Source of the DNA: Clostridia bacterium
GTDB taxonomy: Bacteria > Bacillota > Clostridia > TANB77 > CAG-508
Length of the DNA stretch: 57,576 nt
Assembly (NCBI GenBank): GCA_017510525.1
Contig: JAFWNC010000010.1
Span: 1-57,576 of the forward strand
Direction: 5' to 3'
Shown here: piece after piece, positions 7,092 to 16,000 of the stretch
How the letters are laid out: each line of letters opens with the position of its first letter
Position numbering within the stretch: position 1 is the stretch's first letter
Translations under genes and position numbers: made by a program
Notes under the pieces: model-generated
Seen by the model: only the letters and a program-made list of their open reading frames with translations
Databases searched by the model: none
What the model was told of the DNA's origin: nothing

Positions 7092-7493
7092 ATGAAATAC
7101 GAGAAGTCTTGTGGATGTATTGTTATTGATAATGGTAAGGTGTTGTTAATTCAACATAACTTAGGTCATTGGGATTTTCCTAAGGGGCATGTTGAGGGTG
7201 ATGAAACTGAGGTTGAGACTGCAATTCGTGAGGTTAAAGAAGAGACGAATATTGATGTTATAGTTAATGAAAATTATAGATATACTATGTCTTATAGTCC
7301 TGAGGATGGTGTTGAAAAAGAGGTTGTTTATTTTATTGCTTCTAAAAAATCTGATGATTTGAAGAACCAGGAAAGTGAGGTTCAGGCTGCTGAGTGGGTT
7401 GATTTGAGTGAGGCGGTTGATAGAATTACATATGATAACTCAAAGGAGATTATGAGGAGAGTTATTGAGGATTTGAGAATAAAAGATTCCTAA
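7092..7493 (+). CDS. Nudix hydrolase (Ap4A/MutT type)
   Basis: A 133-residue single-domain Nudix hydrolase. The Nudix box runs from GHVEGDETEVETAIREVKEE to TNIDV (about residues 35-59) and fits GX5EX7REUXEEXGU except that the last Gly is Thr. The start CGCIVIDNGKVLLIQHNLGHWDFPKGH resembles the bis(5'-nucleosyl)-tetraphosphatase group, so hydrolysis of Ap4A or a damaged nucleotide is the likely role. The ribosome site is AAGGAG. It is 12 bp after the YqeG-type gene. Confidence 0.9.
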   Translation: MKYEKSCGCIVIDNGKVLLIQHNLGHWDFPKGHVEGDETEVETAIREVKEETNIDVIVNENYRYTMSYSPEDGVEKEVVYFIASKKSDDLKNQESEVQAAEWVDLSEAVDRITYDNSKEIMRRVIEDLRIKDS

Positions 7494-7620
7494 AATGAAA
7501 GAAGAGAACCGTCCGGGACCACTGAAAAAGTGCCTTTTCTGTTTAGAAAGCACTTAAGTAGCTTCGCTACAATGGAAAAAACTAAAAATATAATATTATA
7601 AAAACTATAATAAAGAACGG
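7494..7620 (+). repeat. Intergenic segment with dispersed repeat copy 2 and a small hairpin
   Basis: The motif GAAAGAAGAGAACCGTCC (about 7497-7515) repeats the element at 6503. A small GTAGCTTCGCTAC hairpin follows at about 7558-7570. No ORF is supported. Confidence 0.45.
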
Positions 7621-7630
7621 GGAGTTTTGT

Positions 7631-8347
7631 ATGGAAGATAAAATTCAAAAATTTAAACAATTAATAGAAGAGAGTAATAATATAGTATTTTTCGGCGGCG
7701 CGGGTGTTTCTACTGAGAGTGGTATACCTGATTTTAGAAGTAAAGATGGGTTATATAATCAACAATATAAATACCCTCCTGAGGAAATTTTAAGTCATAC
7801 TTTTTTTGTTAATAATACTGAGGAGTTTTACAAATTCTATAAAGAAAAAATGAATTCTTTAAATTATGAACCTAATATTACTCATTTTAAACTTGCTGAA
7901 CTTGAGAAACAGGGAAAACTTAAGGCTGTTATAACACAGAATATTGATGGACTTCATCAAAAGGCAGGTTCAAAAGTTGTTTATGAATTGCATGGAAGTG
8001 TTTTAAGAAACTATTGTATGAATTGTAGAAAGTTTTATGATGGGGAATTTATTTTTAGTTGTGAAGGTGTTCCAAAGTGTTCTTGCGGTGGAACTATAAA
8101 GCCTGATGTTGTTTTATATGAAGAAGGACTAGATGATGAAATTATAAGAAATTCTATAGATGCTATTCAAAATGCTGATTTATTGATTGTTGCGGGAACG
8201 TCTTTAACAGTTCAGCCTGCAAGTGGATTGATTTCTTTTTTTAGGGGAAGAAATTTAGTTTTAATTAATAAAGACGCTACGGCTTATGACAGTTTTGCAA
8301 ACTTGGTTATAAATGATTCATTGGGAACGGTTTTTAAGGAGATTTAG
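7631..8347 (+). CDS. cobB: NAD-dependent protein deacylase, sirtuin
   Basis: A 238-residue sirtuin. The NAD-binding segment is FFGGAGVSTESGIPDFRS (about residues 21-38). The nicotinamide/C-site motif is TQNIDGLHQKAG (about 100-111) and the catalytic His is in YELHGS (about 116-121). The zinc module has two Cys pairs, CMNC and CSC, with the second pair spaced CxC rather than the usual CxxC. GTSLTVQPASGL (about 190-201) closes the Rossmann fold. It removes acyl groups from lysines in the cytoplasm using NAD. The start follows GGGGAG. The symbol is by family and the exact subclass is not certain. Confidence 0.9.
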   Translation: MEDKIQKFKQLIEESNNIVFFGGAGVSTESGIPDFRSKDGLYNQQYKYPPEEILSHTFFVNNTEEFYKFYKEKMNSLNYEPNITHFKLAELEKQGKLKAVITQNIDGLHQKAGSKVVYELHGSVLRNYCMNCRKFYDGEFIFSCEGVPKCSCGGTIKPDVVLYEEGLDDEIIRNSIDAIQNADLLIVAGTSLTVQPASGLISFFRGRNLVLINKDATAYDSFANLVINDSLGTVFKEI

Positions 8348-8463
8348 ATATACTTTTTGAAAGCGTCCATAAAAGACTTTACAATTTTATGTAAATATGG
8401 TATTATATTATATGTAAATTTCATATTTGTTGGCTGTATGCTTCCGCTAAGGGAGGATATAAA

Positions 8464-8790
8464 ATGAAAATAAAAGACCTTTCAGAAAAAAATAAAAGAT
8501 TTAGAACTGGATATCTTATCGTTGAAGACAAGATAATGAAATTCGAGAAAAAGAGCCTTGAGGCTTCCTTTGATGTTGAAGGTGATACCCCAATGGAAAA
8601 GGTTAAATACTTCAAGAAAAATTACAAGAATGAAATTGATAGTATGCCTAGAGTTATCTATAATGATGATGAGGAGATATATCAAGCTTGGCTTATCGAA
8701 TCTGAAGGTAGACTCGTAACTGAGGAATACATGGAAGATGAAGAAGTCGAAGATATGGAATCCTATATGGAGTACTGTTTTAATCATTAA
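8464..8790 (+). CDS. Small acidic protein, unknown
   Basis: A 108-residue soluble protein with no recognised domain. The N-terminal half is basic (KIKDLSEKNKRFRTGYLIVED), and the C-terminal half is strongly acidic, with TEEYMEDEEVEDMESYMEY. It contains a strand-rich middle (RVIYNDDEEIYQAWLI). The start ATG has a strong GGGAGGA site. It stands alone between the sirtuin gene and PgeF, with a terminator downstream. I cannot assign a function; the length, ribosome site and codon use support a real gene. Confidence 0.65.
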   Translation: MKIKDLSEKNKRFRTGYLIVEDKIMKFEKKSLEASFDVEGDTPMEKVKYFKKNYKNEIDSMPRVIYNDDEEIYQAWLIESEGRLVTEEYMEDEEVEDMESYMEYCFNH

Positions 8791-8874
8791 TTTATATTTA
8801 AAAGAATGTAACTGATAACTTTAATGGAAAGGAAGCAAAGCCAACAAGAAGATACAGTTGTATCTGAAAAATAC

Positions 8875-8908
8875 AATAGCCCTTGGATGAAAATCCTGGG
8901 GCTTATTT
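8875..8908 (+). terminator. Intrinsic terminator
   Basis: Arms AATAGCCC...GGAT and ATCC...GGGCTTATT pair around a GAAA loop. A second small hairpin (AGATACA with TGTATCT) lies just upstream at about 8850-8865. Confidence 0.65.
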
Positions 8909-8989
8909 CATACCTAAAATAAATGAAATTGAAACTCAGGTATAAATATGATATAATCCATCCAAAATAGATTTGATAGGAGACATGAT

Positions 8990-9778
8990 ATGCTTAAAAC
9001 TAATTCTATTATTAAAATTACAAGAGGAGAAAATATTGATTATATTCAATTTAATAAATTGCTTGATTTAGGAGTAAAACATGCTTTTACATTACGAAAA
9101 GGGGAACTTAATTATAGTCATAAGAATATTGAAAAAGAGAAAGAAAATTATATGATTTTAGCTGATGAGCTAAATTTAGATTATAAAGAGATAACAAAGC
9201 CAAAGCAAAATCATACTAAGAATGTTCGTATTATTGATAAACCTTATACTACAGAAGACTTGCTTGAAACTGATGGATTAATTACTGACAAGAAAGGTGT
9301 TGTATTAGCTAGTACGAGCGCTGATTGTATTTTATATTTGGTGTATGATAAAAAGAAAAAGATAATTGGTAATATTCATTCTGGATGGAGAGGAACTTAC
9401 CAGAGAATAATTGAGAATTCTATAGGAAAAATGATAGAAGAGTTTGGCTCTAATCCAGCTGATATTGTTATTTGTAGCTGTCCTTCAATAAGGGGTTGCC
9501 ATTTCGAGGTTGATGAAGATGTTAAAATGAAATTTGAAGATAAATTTAAGTTTTTAAATTTAGATTTTATTAAAAATGGAGATATTGTAGACGGAAAACA
9601 GAAATATTATATTGATACTATTAAGTTAAACAAAAAGTTATTAACAGATTTGGGAATAAGTGTGGAAAACATTATTGATTCTGGTGTTTGCACTGTTTGT
9701 AATATACATGATTGTAATTCTTATAGAATAGATGGTCCAAAATTTAAGTTATCAACTGCTGTTATAACTCTTGATTGA
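8990..9778 (+). CDS. pgeF: Peptidoglycan editing factor PgeF (YlmD, laccase-domain family)
   Basis: A 262-residue protein of the Cu-oxidase_4/PgeF family. Residues about 76-108 begin QNHTKNV, and STSADCILYLVYDKKK holds the conserved Asp-Cys. IGNIHSGWRGTYQRI (about 124-138) contains the His-x-Gly-Trp-Arg-Gly motif. The end has CTVCNIHDCNSYR, matching the family's C-x-C...S-Y-R tail. Family members remove wrongly inserted serine from the peptidoglycan stem peptide precursor, and some show purine nucleoside phosphorylase-like activity. The ribosome site is AGGAGA. The uracil-DNA glycosylase gene follows after 30 bp. Confidence 0.9.
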   Translation: MLKTNSIIKITRGENIDYIQFNKLLDLGVKHAFTLRKGELNYSHKNIEKEKENYMILADELNLDYKEITKPKQNHTKNVRIIDKPYTTEDLLETDGLITDKKGVVLASTSADCILYLVYDKKKKIIGNIHSGWRGTYQRIIENSIGKMIEEFGSNPADIVICSCPSIRGCHFEVDEDVKMKFEDKFKFLNLDFIKNGDIVDGKQKYYIDTIKLNKKLLTDLGISVENIIDSGVCTVCNIHDCNSYRIDGPKFKLSTAVITLD

Positions 9779-9808
9779 AATAAAAAAATGTAAAGAGGGT
9801 ATAATAAA

Positions 9809-10360
9809 ATGAAAGAATCATTTGAAGAATTAAAAGAGTCAATTAATAATTGTCAAAAGTGTAAGCTTTGTGAAAATAGGACAAACATTGTATTTGGCGT
9901 TGGAAACGAGAATGCTGATATAATGTTTATTGGTGAGGGACCTGGTGCAGACGAAGATATTCAAGGTATTCCTTTTGTTGGAAAAGCTGGAAAACTTATG
10001 AATTGTGCTTTTGATGGATTAGATATTAATAGAGATGAGGTTTATATTGCAAATATTGTAAAGTGTAGGCCACCAGGAAACAGAAATCCTGAAAAAGATG
10101 AGGTTATAGCTTGTTTAGATTATTTGAGAAATCAAGTTGTTTTGGTTAAACCTAAAATAATTGTTTTGCTTGGTAGTGTAGCGCTTAAAGCAGTTCTAGG
10201 TGATGAATTTTCTATTACAAAATCAAGAGGAAAATGGATTGATAAAAAGGGAATAAAATATATGCCTACTTTTCATCCTGCAGCTTTACTTAGAGATGAG
10301 AAAAAGAAAATTGATTTTTGGAATGATTTAAAAGAGGTTGTAAAAGAAATAAATTCGTAG
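9809..10360 (+). CDS. Uracil-DNA glycosylase family 4 (Fe-S type)
   Basis: A 183-residue family-4 uracil-DNA glycosylase. The N-terminal CQKCKLCENR supplies two of the 4Fe-4S cysteines and the other two are in KCRPPGNRNPEKDEVIAC (about residues 87-104). The active-site motif GEGPGADEDIQGIPFVGKAG (about 44-63) is complete, and the second motif is THHPA-like TFHPAALLR (about 152-160). It removes uracil from DNA. Its TAG stop codon lies inside the GTAG head of a REP-like element (10356-10408), so the repeat sits flush against the gene end. Confidence 0.9.
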   Translation: MKESFEELKESINNCQKCKLCENRTNIVFGVGNENADIMFIGEGPGADEDIQGIPFVGKAGKLMNCAFDGLDINRDEVYIANIVKCRPPGNRNPEKDEVIACLDYLRNQVVLVKPKIIVLLGSVALKAVLGDEFSITKSRGKWIDKKGIKYMPTFHPAALLRDEKKKIDFWNDLKEVVKEINS

Positions 10361-10408
10361 CGGAGCACAGCGTGCTCCAATGGGCGGGGACAAGCCCCGC
10401 CTCTACAG
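10356..10408. repeat. REP-like double palindrome (GTAG-headed)
   Basis: CGTAGCGGAGCAC-AGC-GTGCTCC is followed by the inverted unit GGCGGGG-ACAA-GCCCCGCC ending in CTCTAC. Two GC-rich hairpins face each other, each capped by GTAG or its complement. It overlaps the stop codon of the glycosylase gene. Confidence 0.75.
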
Positions 10409-10441
10409 AAAAAAATAATAATTGGTAGAGGAGGTATTAAA

Positions 10442-10711
10442 ATGAAAACCCAAATTGCTATTGTTGGTATTATTGTTGATAATATTGAGAGTGTACCTGA
10501 TTTAAATTTTATTTTATCAGATTACGGAGATTATATTGTTGGAAGACAAGGTGTTCCATATCATAAGAAAAAGGTTAATATTATTTCAATTATTATGGAT
10601 GCAACAGAGGAAACTATAAAAGAGTTAGAAGATAAGGTTGGTAAGTTAAAGGGTGTTTCATCTTTTTATAAAATTTCACAATTTGAACAAAGATTAAAAG
10701 AAAATGAATAA
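10442..10711 (+). CDS. TM1266-family putative regulator of the iron-only hydrogenase system
   Basis: An 89-residue protein of the TM1266/ACT-like family: MKTQIAIVGIIVDNIESVPD, then the conserved DYIVGRQGVPYHKKKVNIISIIMDA, and the C-terminal helix and strand EELEDKVGKLKGVSSFYKI. The fold resembles the nickel-binding domain of NikR. The family is found in organisms with [FeFe] hydrogenase and is thought to regulate or sense metal for it, although this is poorly tested. It fits the hydrogenase operon at 50916-55062, 40 kb away. It starts at an ATG after AGAGGAGG and is monocistronic with a downstream terminator. Confidence 0.85.
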   Translation: MKTQIAIVGIIVDNIESVPDLNFILSDYGDYIVGRQGVPYHKKKVNIISIIMDATEETIKELEDKVGKLKGVSSFYKISQFEQRLKENE

Positions 10712-10718
10712 AAAACAA

Positions 10719-10742
10719 GAGCCTGGTGTTTCCACCAGGCTC
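10719..10742 (+). terminator. Intrinsic terminator
   Basis: A perfect 10-bp GC-rich stem, GAGCCTGGTG with CACCAGGCTC, is followed by a mixed pyrimidine tail rather than a pure T run. Confidence 0.75.
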
Positions 10743-10753
10743 CTGCTTCTTAT

Positions 10754-10951
10754 AAAAAGGCTAAATAAGATTAAAAGCAATCGTAGATATAGAAATCTAC
10801 AATTAAAACGTGATACACCTTTTTGCGATATAGAGATCTCTCTAACCTAGCTACATATTATAAAAAATATAAAATGAACATAGATTCTAAAGTCATAGAT
10901 ACCGCAAAATATTTATTGCAATTGCATAAATATCTGTCGTTTAACCACAAT
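10754..10951. other. Intergenic stretch, no supported gene
   Basis: It contains a small hairpin (GTAGAT with ATCTAC near 10783-10800). A plus-strand frame from a TTG at 10823 is open, but it lacks a ribosome site and runs into the opposite gene. Confidence 0.4.
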
Positions 10952-11374
10952 TTAACATATGCCCAAAGCACGGTTGTTCCTGTAAATGGAATCAAGATCA
11001 TACTTCCAGGCTGTACTCTTTTTTGCCTGATAATAAGGATCCTTATTATCTGCGCTTAAAGCATCGAACTCTTCAAAACTGGATAACTCGTCTTTAAGAG
11101 AGAATACTCGGTTTTTGAAGATGAACCGAATTTCATTAAAGTATGTAATTCCAGGAAGTGCTTTTTGGATTTCTTCACGAATATTTGAATTCATCGAGAA
11201 GCAGCCTGAAAACAGCTCGACCGTATTTCTGAAATCCAACTTATCAGTTGCTTCAAGATACAAGGTCTTTCCAAGTAATCCATACAGACTAATGGTACAG
11301 TGATAAGGTTCAGTTACAGTGAAACAGCACCGAGTAGTAGTTTTTTTCTCAAAGTGCATAATTGTTGGTGCCAT
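10952..11374 (-). CDS. Hypothetical protein of unusual composition
   Basis: A 140-residue protein, probably soluble. I recognise no domain. The N-terminus has a Cys- and Thr-rich stretch (TTTRCCFTVTEPYHCTISLYG), then a helical part around ALPGITYFNEIRFIF and a polar tail rich in Asp and Ser. The start ATG at 11374 follows a strong AGGAGGG site. The codon choice differs from its neighbours, with two in-frame CGG arginine codons, GC-richer segments and more C-ending codons, suggesting acquisition by transfer. No gene is convincing on the other strand. Confidence 0.6.
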   Translation of the reverse strand: MAPTIMHFEKKTTTRCCFTVTEPYHCTISLYGLLGKTLYLEATDKLDFRNTVELFSGCFSMNSNIREEIQKALPGITYFNEIRFIFKNRVFSLKDELSSFEEFDALSADNKDPYYQAKKSTAWKYDLDSIYRNNRALGIC

Positions 11375-11528
11375 ATAAATCCCTCCTTGTTATAATGTTA
11401 ATAGTATGGCATTTGACATTAAAAAATTATCATGTAATAAATAGTATACCACGGATTCCCTTATTATGCAAGAAAAAAACGCAAAAATGGAAAAAAGTGG
11501 TATTATATATTTTTGTTATAAAAAAATA

Positions 11529-11557
11529 TTGACATTTAACGAAAATGCTTATATAAT
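11529..11557 (+). promoter_or_regulatory. Consensus promoter of the 43-codon gene
   Basis: TTGACA at 11529-11534, exactly 17 bp, TATAAT at 11552-11557. This is a perfect sigma-A consensus, one of only two seen in the window. Confidence 0.85.
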
Positions 11558-11586
11558 ACTCACATATTTTAAGAGAGGTATTAAAT

Positions 11587-11718
11587 ATGAAGTATTATCT
11601 ATTATGCTATAAAGAAAAAACAAAATATGCTCTAATAGAAGTAATAAACAAAATTGCTTTTATTTTATTTGGCCCAAAATACCTTATAGAATTCTGTCTT
11701 GAAAATTCATTTCTATAA
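11587..11718 (+). CDS. Small 43-residue protein, strongly promoted
   Basis: A short ORF that starts MKYYLLCYKEKTKYALIEVI and ends in FCLENSFL. It is preceded by AAGAGAGG and a perfect consensus promoter, and followed at once by a strong terminator, so it forms its own compact transcript of about 190 nt. The protein mixes basic and hydrophobic residues (IAFILFGPKYLI in the middle) and could associate with membranes. It might be a small regulatory or toxin-like peptide, or the transcript may act as RNA. It lies just upstream of the alcohol dehydrogenase and NRPS-like genes. No family is recognised. Confidence 0.55.
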   Translation: MKYYLLCYKEKTKYALIEVINKIAFILFGPKYLIEFCLENSFL

Positions 11719-11757
11719 AAAAGATAAAATTGTTAGTTACAATTTTATCTTTTTTTT
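11719..11757 (+). terminator. Intrinsic terminator
   Basis: Arms AAAGATAAAATTGT and ACAATTTTATCTTT with a TAGTT loop and a T run. It begins directly at the stop codon of the 43-codon gene. Confidence 0.9.
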
Positions 11758-11883
11758 ATAGTATCAAAGTCCGATTTTCTAGACCCAAAATATGAGGATA
11801 AATAATTATCATATATAAAAAAAAGGAGGTGCAGAATAAATACATATAAAAGATATTATTAAAATTTATTTTAGGAGGTAAAA
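11758..11883 (+). promoter_or_regulatory. Leader of the alcohol dehydrogenase-NRPS transcript
   Basis: It contains an imperfect palindrome at about 11791-11813 (TATGA..ATAA and TTATCATA), which could be an operator. It also has two ribosome-binding-like sequences: AAAGGAGGTG at about 11822, with no start codon behind it, and TTAGGAGG just before the dehydrogenase start. The first may mark a lost small gene. Confidence 0.4.
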
Positions 11884-13032
11884 ATGATAATTAATACACC
11901 AACTAAAGTTTTAATTGGAAAAAATGAATTACAACAATTAACAGAAGAAATTAAAAAAGATAAAGTACTTATTGTAACAAGTAAAAGCGCTAGAGTGCTA
12001 AAAACTGATATTTTTCAAATGATAAAAGATAAATTAATTTTGAATGATATACCTTACTATATTTATTCTAATGTTGAAACAAATCCTACGAAAGAGCAAG
12101 TAGATTTTGGAACAGAAATATGCAAAAAAAATGGTTGTACAGCTGTATTGGGTATTGGAGGTGGAAGTGTAATTGACGTTTCTAAGGCAATTTGTTTTTC
12201 AGCTGTTAATAATGATTTTTGGAATTTTGTAGAGAACCCAGAAATAGATAATAATGGAGCTTTAAAATTATTAATTATGAATACTTCTGCTGGAACGGGA
12301 AGCGAAATTAATTCTTGTGCTGTAATAACAAATGAAAATAAAAAGATGGCATTGGTGTCTGATAGTATCTTCCCCAAAATGACATTTATAATTCCAGAGC
12401 TAATGACAACTATTTCATTAAAGAATACATATTATCAATTATTAGATTGTTTGTATCATGCTATAGAATCGTATTTATCAATAAATTCAAACCCATATAG
12501 TATGAGTTGTTCAGAAACATGTATTAGATTAACTTTAGAAAATTTTGATAAAGTAATGACAAATCCAGCAAATAAAGAAATAAGAGAGAATCTAGCCATT
12601 GCTAGTTTATATTCAGGTTATGCTGATATGTTTGGAGGATGTCTTTCTATACATTCTTTAGGACACGCAATATGTGCTTTTTATCCTGAAATACTCCATG
12701 GAGAGGCAATTGCACTATTATCTGAGGCATATTATAATGCTATTCAGGATTATGGTGATGAAAAAACAAAACAGAAATTAGATAAACTAAATGATATTTT
12801 TGCAACATCATTAAATATTGAGAAAAATGATATATTTTCTGAAAATTTAAGATATTTGTACTCAAAATATGAAATAATGAATAACAAAGGATTATATAAG
12901 TATGGAATAGAAAAAAAAGATTATCCTAATCTGGTAAAAAATGCAAAAGAAACTGTAGGAGTTTTATTCGAAAATGATCCTGTAGATATGAAAAATAATT
13001 TATGTATAGAAATTTTTGAAAAGAGCAAATAA
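11884..13032 (+). CDS. Iron-type alcohol dehydrogenase
   Basis: A 382-residue group III (Fe-dependent) alcohol dehydrogenase. The NAD(P) region is AVLGIGGGSVIDVSKAIC (about residues 88-105). TSAGTGSEIN (about 138-147) is the family's conserved turn. Metal ligands are expected in the DCLYHAIESYLS segment (Asp and His about 196-200) and in HSLGHAICAFYPEILHGEAIA (His residues about 258-280). It would reduce an aldehyde to an alcohol, or the reverse, with NAD(P)H. The NRPS-like reductase gene begins 16 bp downstream. The natural reading is that it converts the aldehyde released by that enzyme to an alcohol. This coupling is inference from order and chemistry. Confidence 0.85.
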   Translation: MIINTPTKVLIGKNELQQLTEEIKKDKVLIVTSKSARVLKTDIFQMIKDKLILNDIPYYIYSNVETNPTKEQVDFGTEICKKNGCTAVLGIGGGSVIDVSKAICFSAVNNDFWNFVENPEIDNNGALKLLIMNTSAGTGSEINSCAVITNENKKMALVSDSIFPKMTFIIPELMTTISLKNTYYQLLDCLYHAIESYLSINSNPYSMSCSETCIRLTLENFDKVMTNPANKEIRENLAIASLYSGYADMFGGCLSIHSLGHAICAFYPEILHGEAIALLSEAYYNAIQDYGDEKTKQKLDKLNDIFATSLNIEKNDIFSENLRYLYSKYEIMNNKGLYKYGIEKKDYPNLVKNAKETVGVLFENDPVDMKNNLCIEIFEKSK

Positions 13033-13048
13033 CAAGGAGGAAAAACCT

Positions 13049-16000
13049 ATGTACGTTTTAAAATTAGACAAAGAATATTCAAATATAGAATTAGGAATGA
13101 CTTTTTATACTTATATTCTACATACAAGAGTAGATATTAATCTAGAAGATATTTATTTTTTATATCAAGATAATAATGAACTATTTCAAATAGAATTAAA
13201 CTGTATTCAAAATAACTCATTTAGAGAAATAATGAATAATGCTAAAATAATAAAGCTAGAAGATAAAAATATAATAAGGAATAGTAATAATTTTATATGT
13301 ATTTATTCTGAAAATGAGGAATTCGAAAAAGAATTATATAATGATGTTCAAATTATGATTACTAAGAAAGAAAATATATATTTTTTTGATTTAAAAAATA
13401 AATTTTCATATAATCAAAAAAATAATTTTGAAAAGTTTTTTATTAGACTAGCTGATAAAATTAAATCTGATTTAGATTGTAAACTAGAAGACATTTCTAT
13501 ACTAGAAGATGCTGAAAAAAAGGAAATGATAAATACTTATAATACAAAATCAGATTATGACGCAAATAAGACTATTTTAGATTATTTTAAAGCATTTTTA
13601 GCATCTAAACCCAATAAAGAATGTGTTACATTTAAAGGTGTTGACTATTCTTATATTGATATAGATTTAGAATCAAATTACATTGCTAATGAGCTAATAA
13701 AATTAGGAATACAACCTAAACAGGGAGTAGTAATTTTTATGGAACGAAGCCAGCATATAATATCTACAATATTAGCAATAATGAAGTGTAGCTGTTATTA
13801 TATACCAGTTGATATTTCAACTCCTGTAGATAGATTAGTAACAATTTGTGAAGATTCATCTCCATTTGCTATTATTACAAATAATGATACTAATGATTTA
13901 GTGATAAATAAAAAAATTCAAAATATAAAGATATTTAATGTTGATGATATTGATGAGAATAATTCTGAGAAGTTTAAAGATATAGAAACATTATATACTC
14001 CCAATAAAGATGATTATTGTTATATGATTTATACATCAGGAACTACAGGTAAACCTAAAGGAGTTGCTATAAATAATAAAAACATTGGAAATTTTGTAAA
14101 AGACAATGTTATAGCTAGAAGTGTTAATTCAATAGATGATTCAGCAATAATGGCATCTAATAAAATAGGTTTTGATGCATTTATTGGAGATTCTTTATTA
14201 CCTTTAGCAATTGGAATGAGAATTGTAATTGCTAGTGCAGAAGATTTAAATAATTCTAGCTGTTTTGTACAAACTATAGAAGAAAGCAGAGTAAATGTAA
14301 TTCAAACAACCCCAACAAGGTTAAATTTATCAATATTGGAAAAAGAACCAGAAGTACTTAAAAACTTTGAAGTAATTGCTTGTGGAGGAGAGCCATTATT
14401 ACCAGTTATAATAAATAAAATAAAACTTTATTCACATGCAAAAATTATTAATTTATACGGACCAACAGAGACTACGGTTTGGTCAACATCTGCTTGTATA
14501 ACCGAAGGGGATAAAGGTATAGGTAAGCCATCATCTAATCAGAATTGTTATATATTAAATAGATACATGAAAATAATACCTAAATATGAAACTGGAATAT
14601 TATATATTTCAGGTGATGGATTGGGAAAATATTGTTTTGATGAACTAAATCAAAAAATAAAGTATATTCATTGGAATGAAATAAACGACACTGTTTACAA
14701 TACTGGTGATACAGCTTATATTGATTCTGATGATTATATTATATTTGGAACTAGAGCTGACACTCAAGTTAAAATTAATGGAGTAAGAATAGAATTAACT
14801 GAAATAGAAAATGTAGCGTTAGAGTTAAAAGAAATAAAGGAATGTGCTGCAATAGCAAAAGACGTTCCAAATTTAGGTAAAAGACTTATTATGTATTATA
14901 CAGAAAATAAACCAATTGGAGAAACAGAAATAAGAAAATATCTTAAATCTAAATTGCCAGAAACATATGTACCCTCTTTCATAATAAAATTTACGAAGAT
15001 GCCTTTAACATCTTCAAATAAAATTGATAAAAAAGCTTTACCATTACCAAAAATAACAGAAGAGAATGAAAAAATTGTTTTACCAACTACTAGTATAGAA
15101 AAAGCTATTTATAATGCATTCAAAAAGGCTAAGCCAGAAATAAATATAGGTATTTCTACCAATTATGAAGGAATATTCGATTCATTAGATTTAACGTGTA
15201 TTTATTCTGAATTGTCAGATTTAGGGTATAATATTTCATTAGAGTTGTTAGCTCATTCAAATACAATAGAAGAAATAACAAAGAAATTACAAAATAATAA
15301 TAATAATAAAACGATAGATATAAATAAATATCCCAAATACTCATTTAATAATTATTCAGATGTATTGGATTATAAAAATATTCTATTAACAGGAGCAACA
15401 GGTTTTTTAGGAATTCATATTTTAGAGAATTTGCTAAAAAATACTTCTAGTAATATCATCTGTTTAGTACATAATAATAAAAATATTGAATCAATATATA
15501 ATTCATATCATATGGAAACTCCGTATGATAGAAATAGAATAACAGTTATTCAAGGTTCTCTAGAAAAAGAAAATTTTGGATTAAACTATAAAGATGGAAA
15601 AATAATTAAAGATGCAGATACTATAATAAATTGTGCAGCATATGTTAATTATTTTGGAAACAAGTCTATGTTTGAAAACTCTAATATATTAGCAGTTCGA
15701 AATCTAGCAGATTTTGCAATAAAACATAATATCATTTTAAATCATGTTAGTACATTAAGTGTATTGGGAACAACTGCTAGTGAACCTATAAATGAATTTA
15801 ATCTGTTTTTTGGTCAAAATATACACTATAATCAGTATATAGAATCAAAATTTATGGGAGAACTAGAGTTACAAGCAGCAAGTAAAAGAGGCTTAAAATA
15901 TAGAAACTTTAGAATAGGAAGATTAGCATGGAGAATAAAAGATAATCAATTCCAATTAAATGCTGATTCTAATGAATTTTATTCATCTTTATTGTTATTT

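Noticed and set aside
10823..11059. 78-codon plus-strand frame
   Set aside because: It has no ribosome site, and about 100 bp overlap a better supported minus-strand gene. The C-terminal part is only the shadow of that gene.
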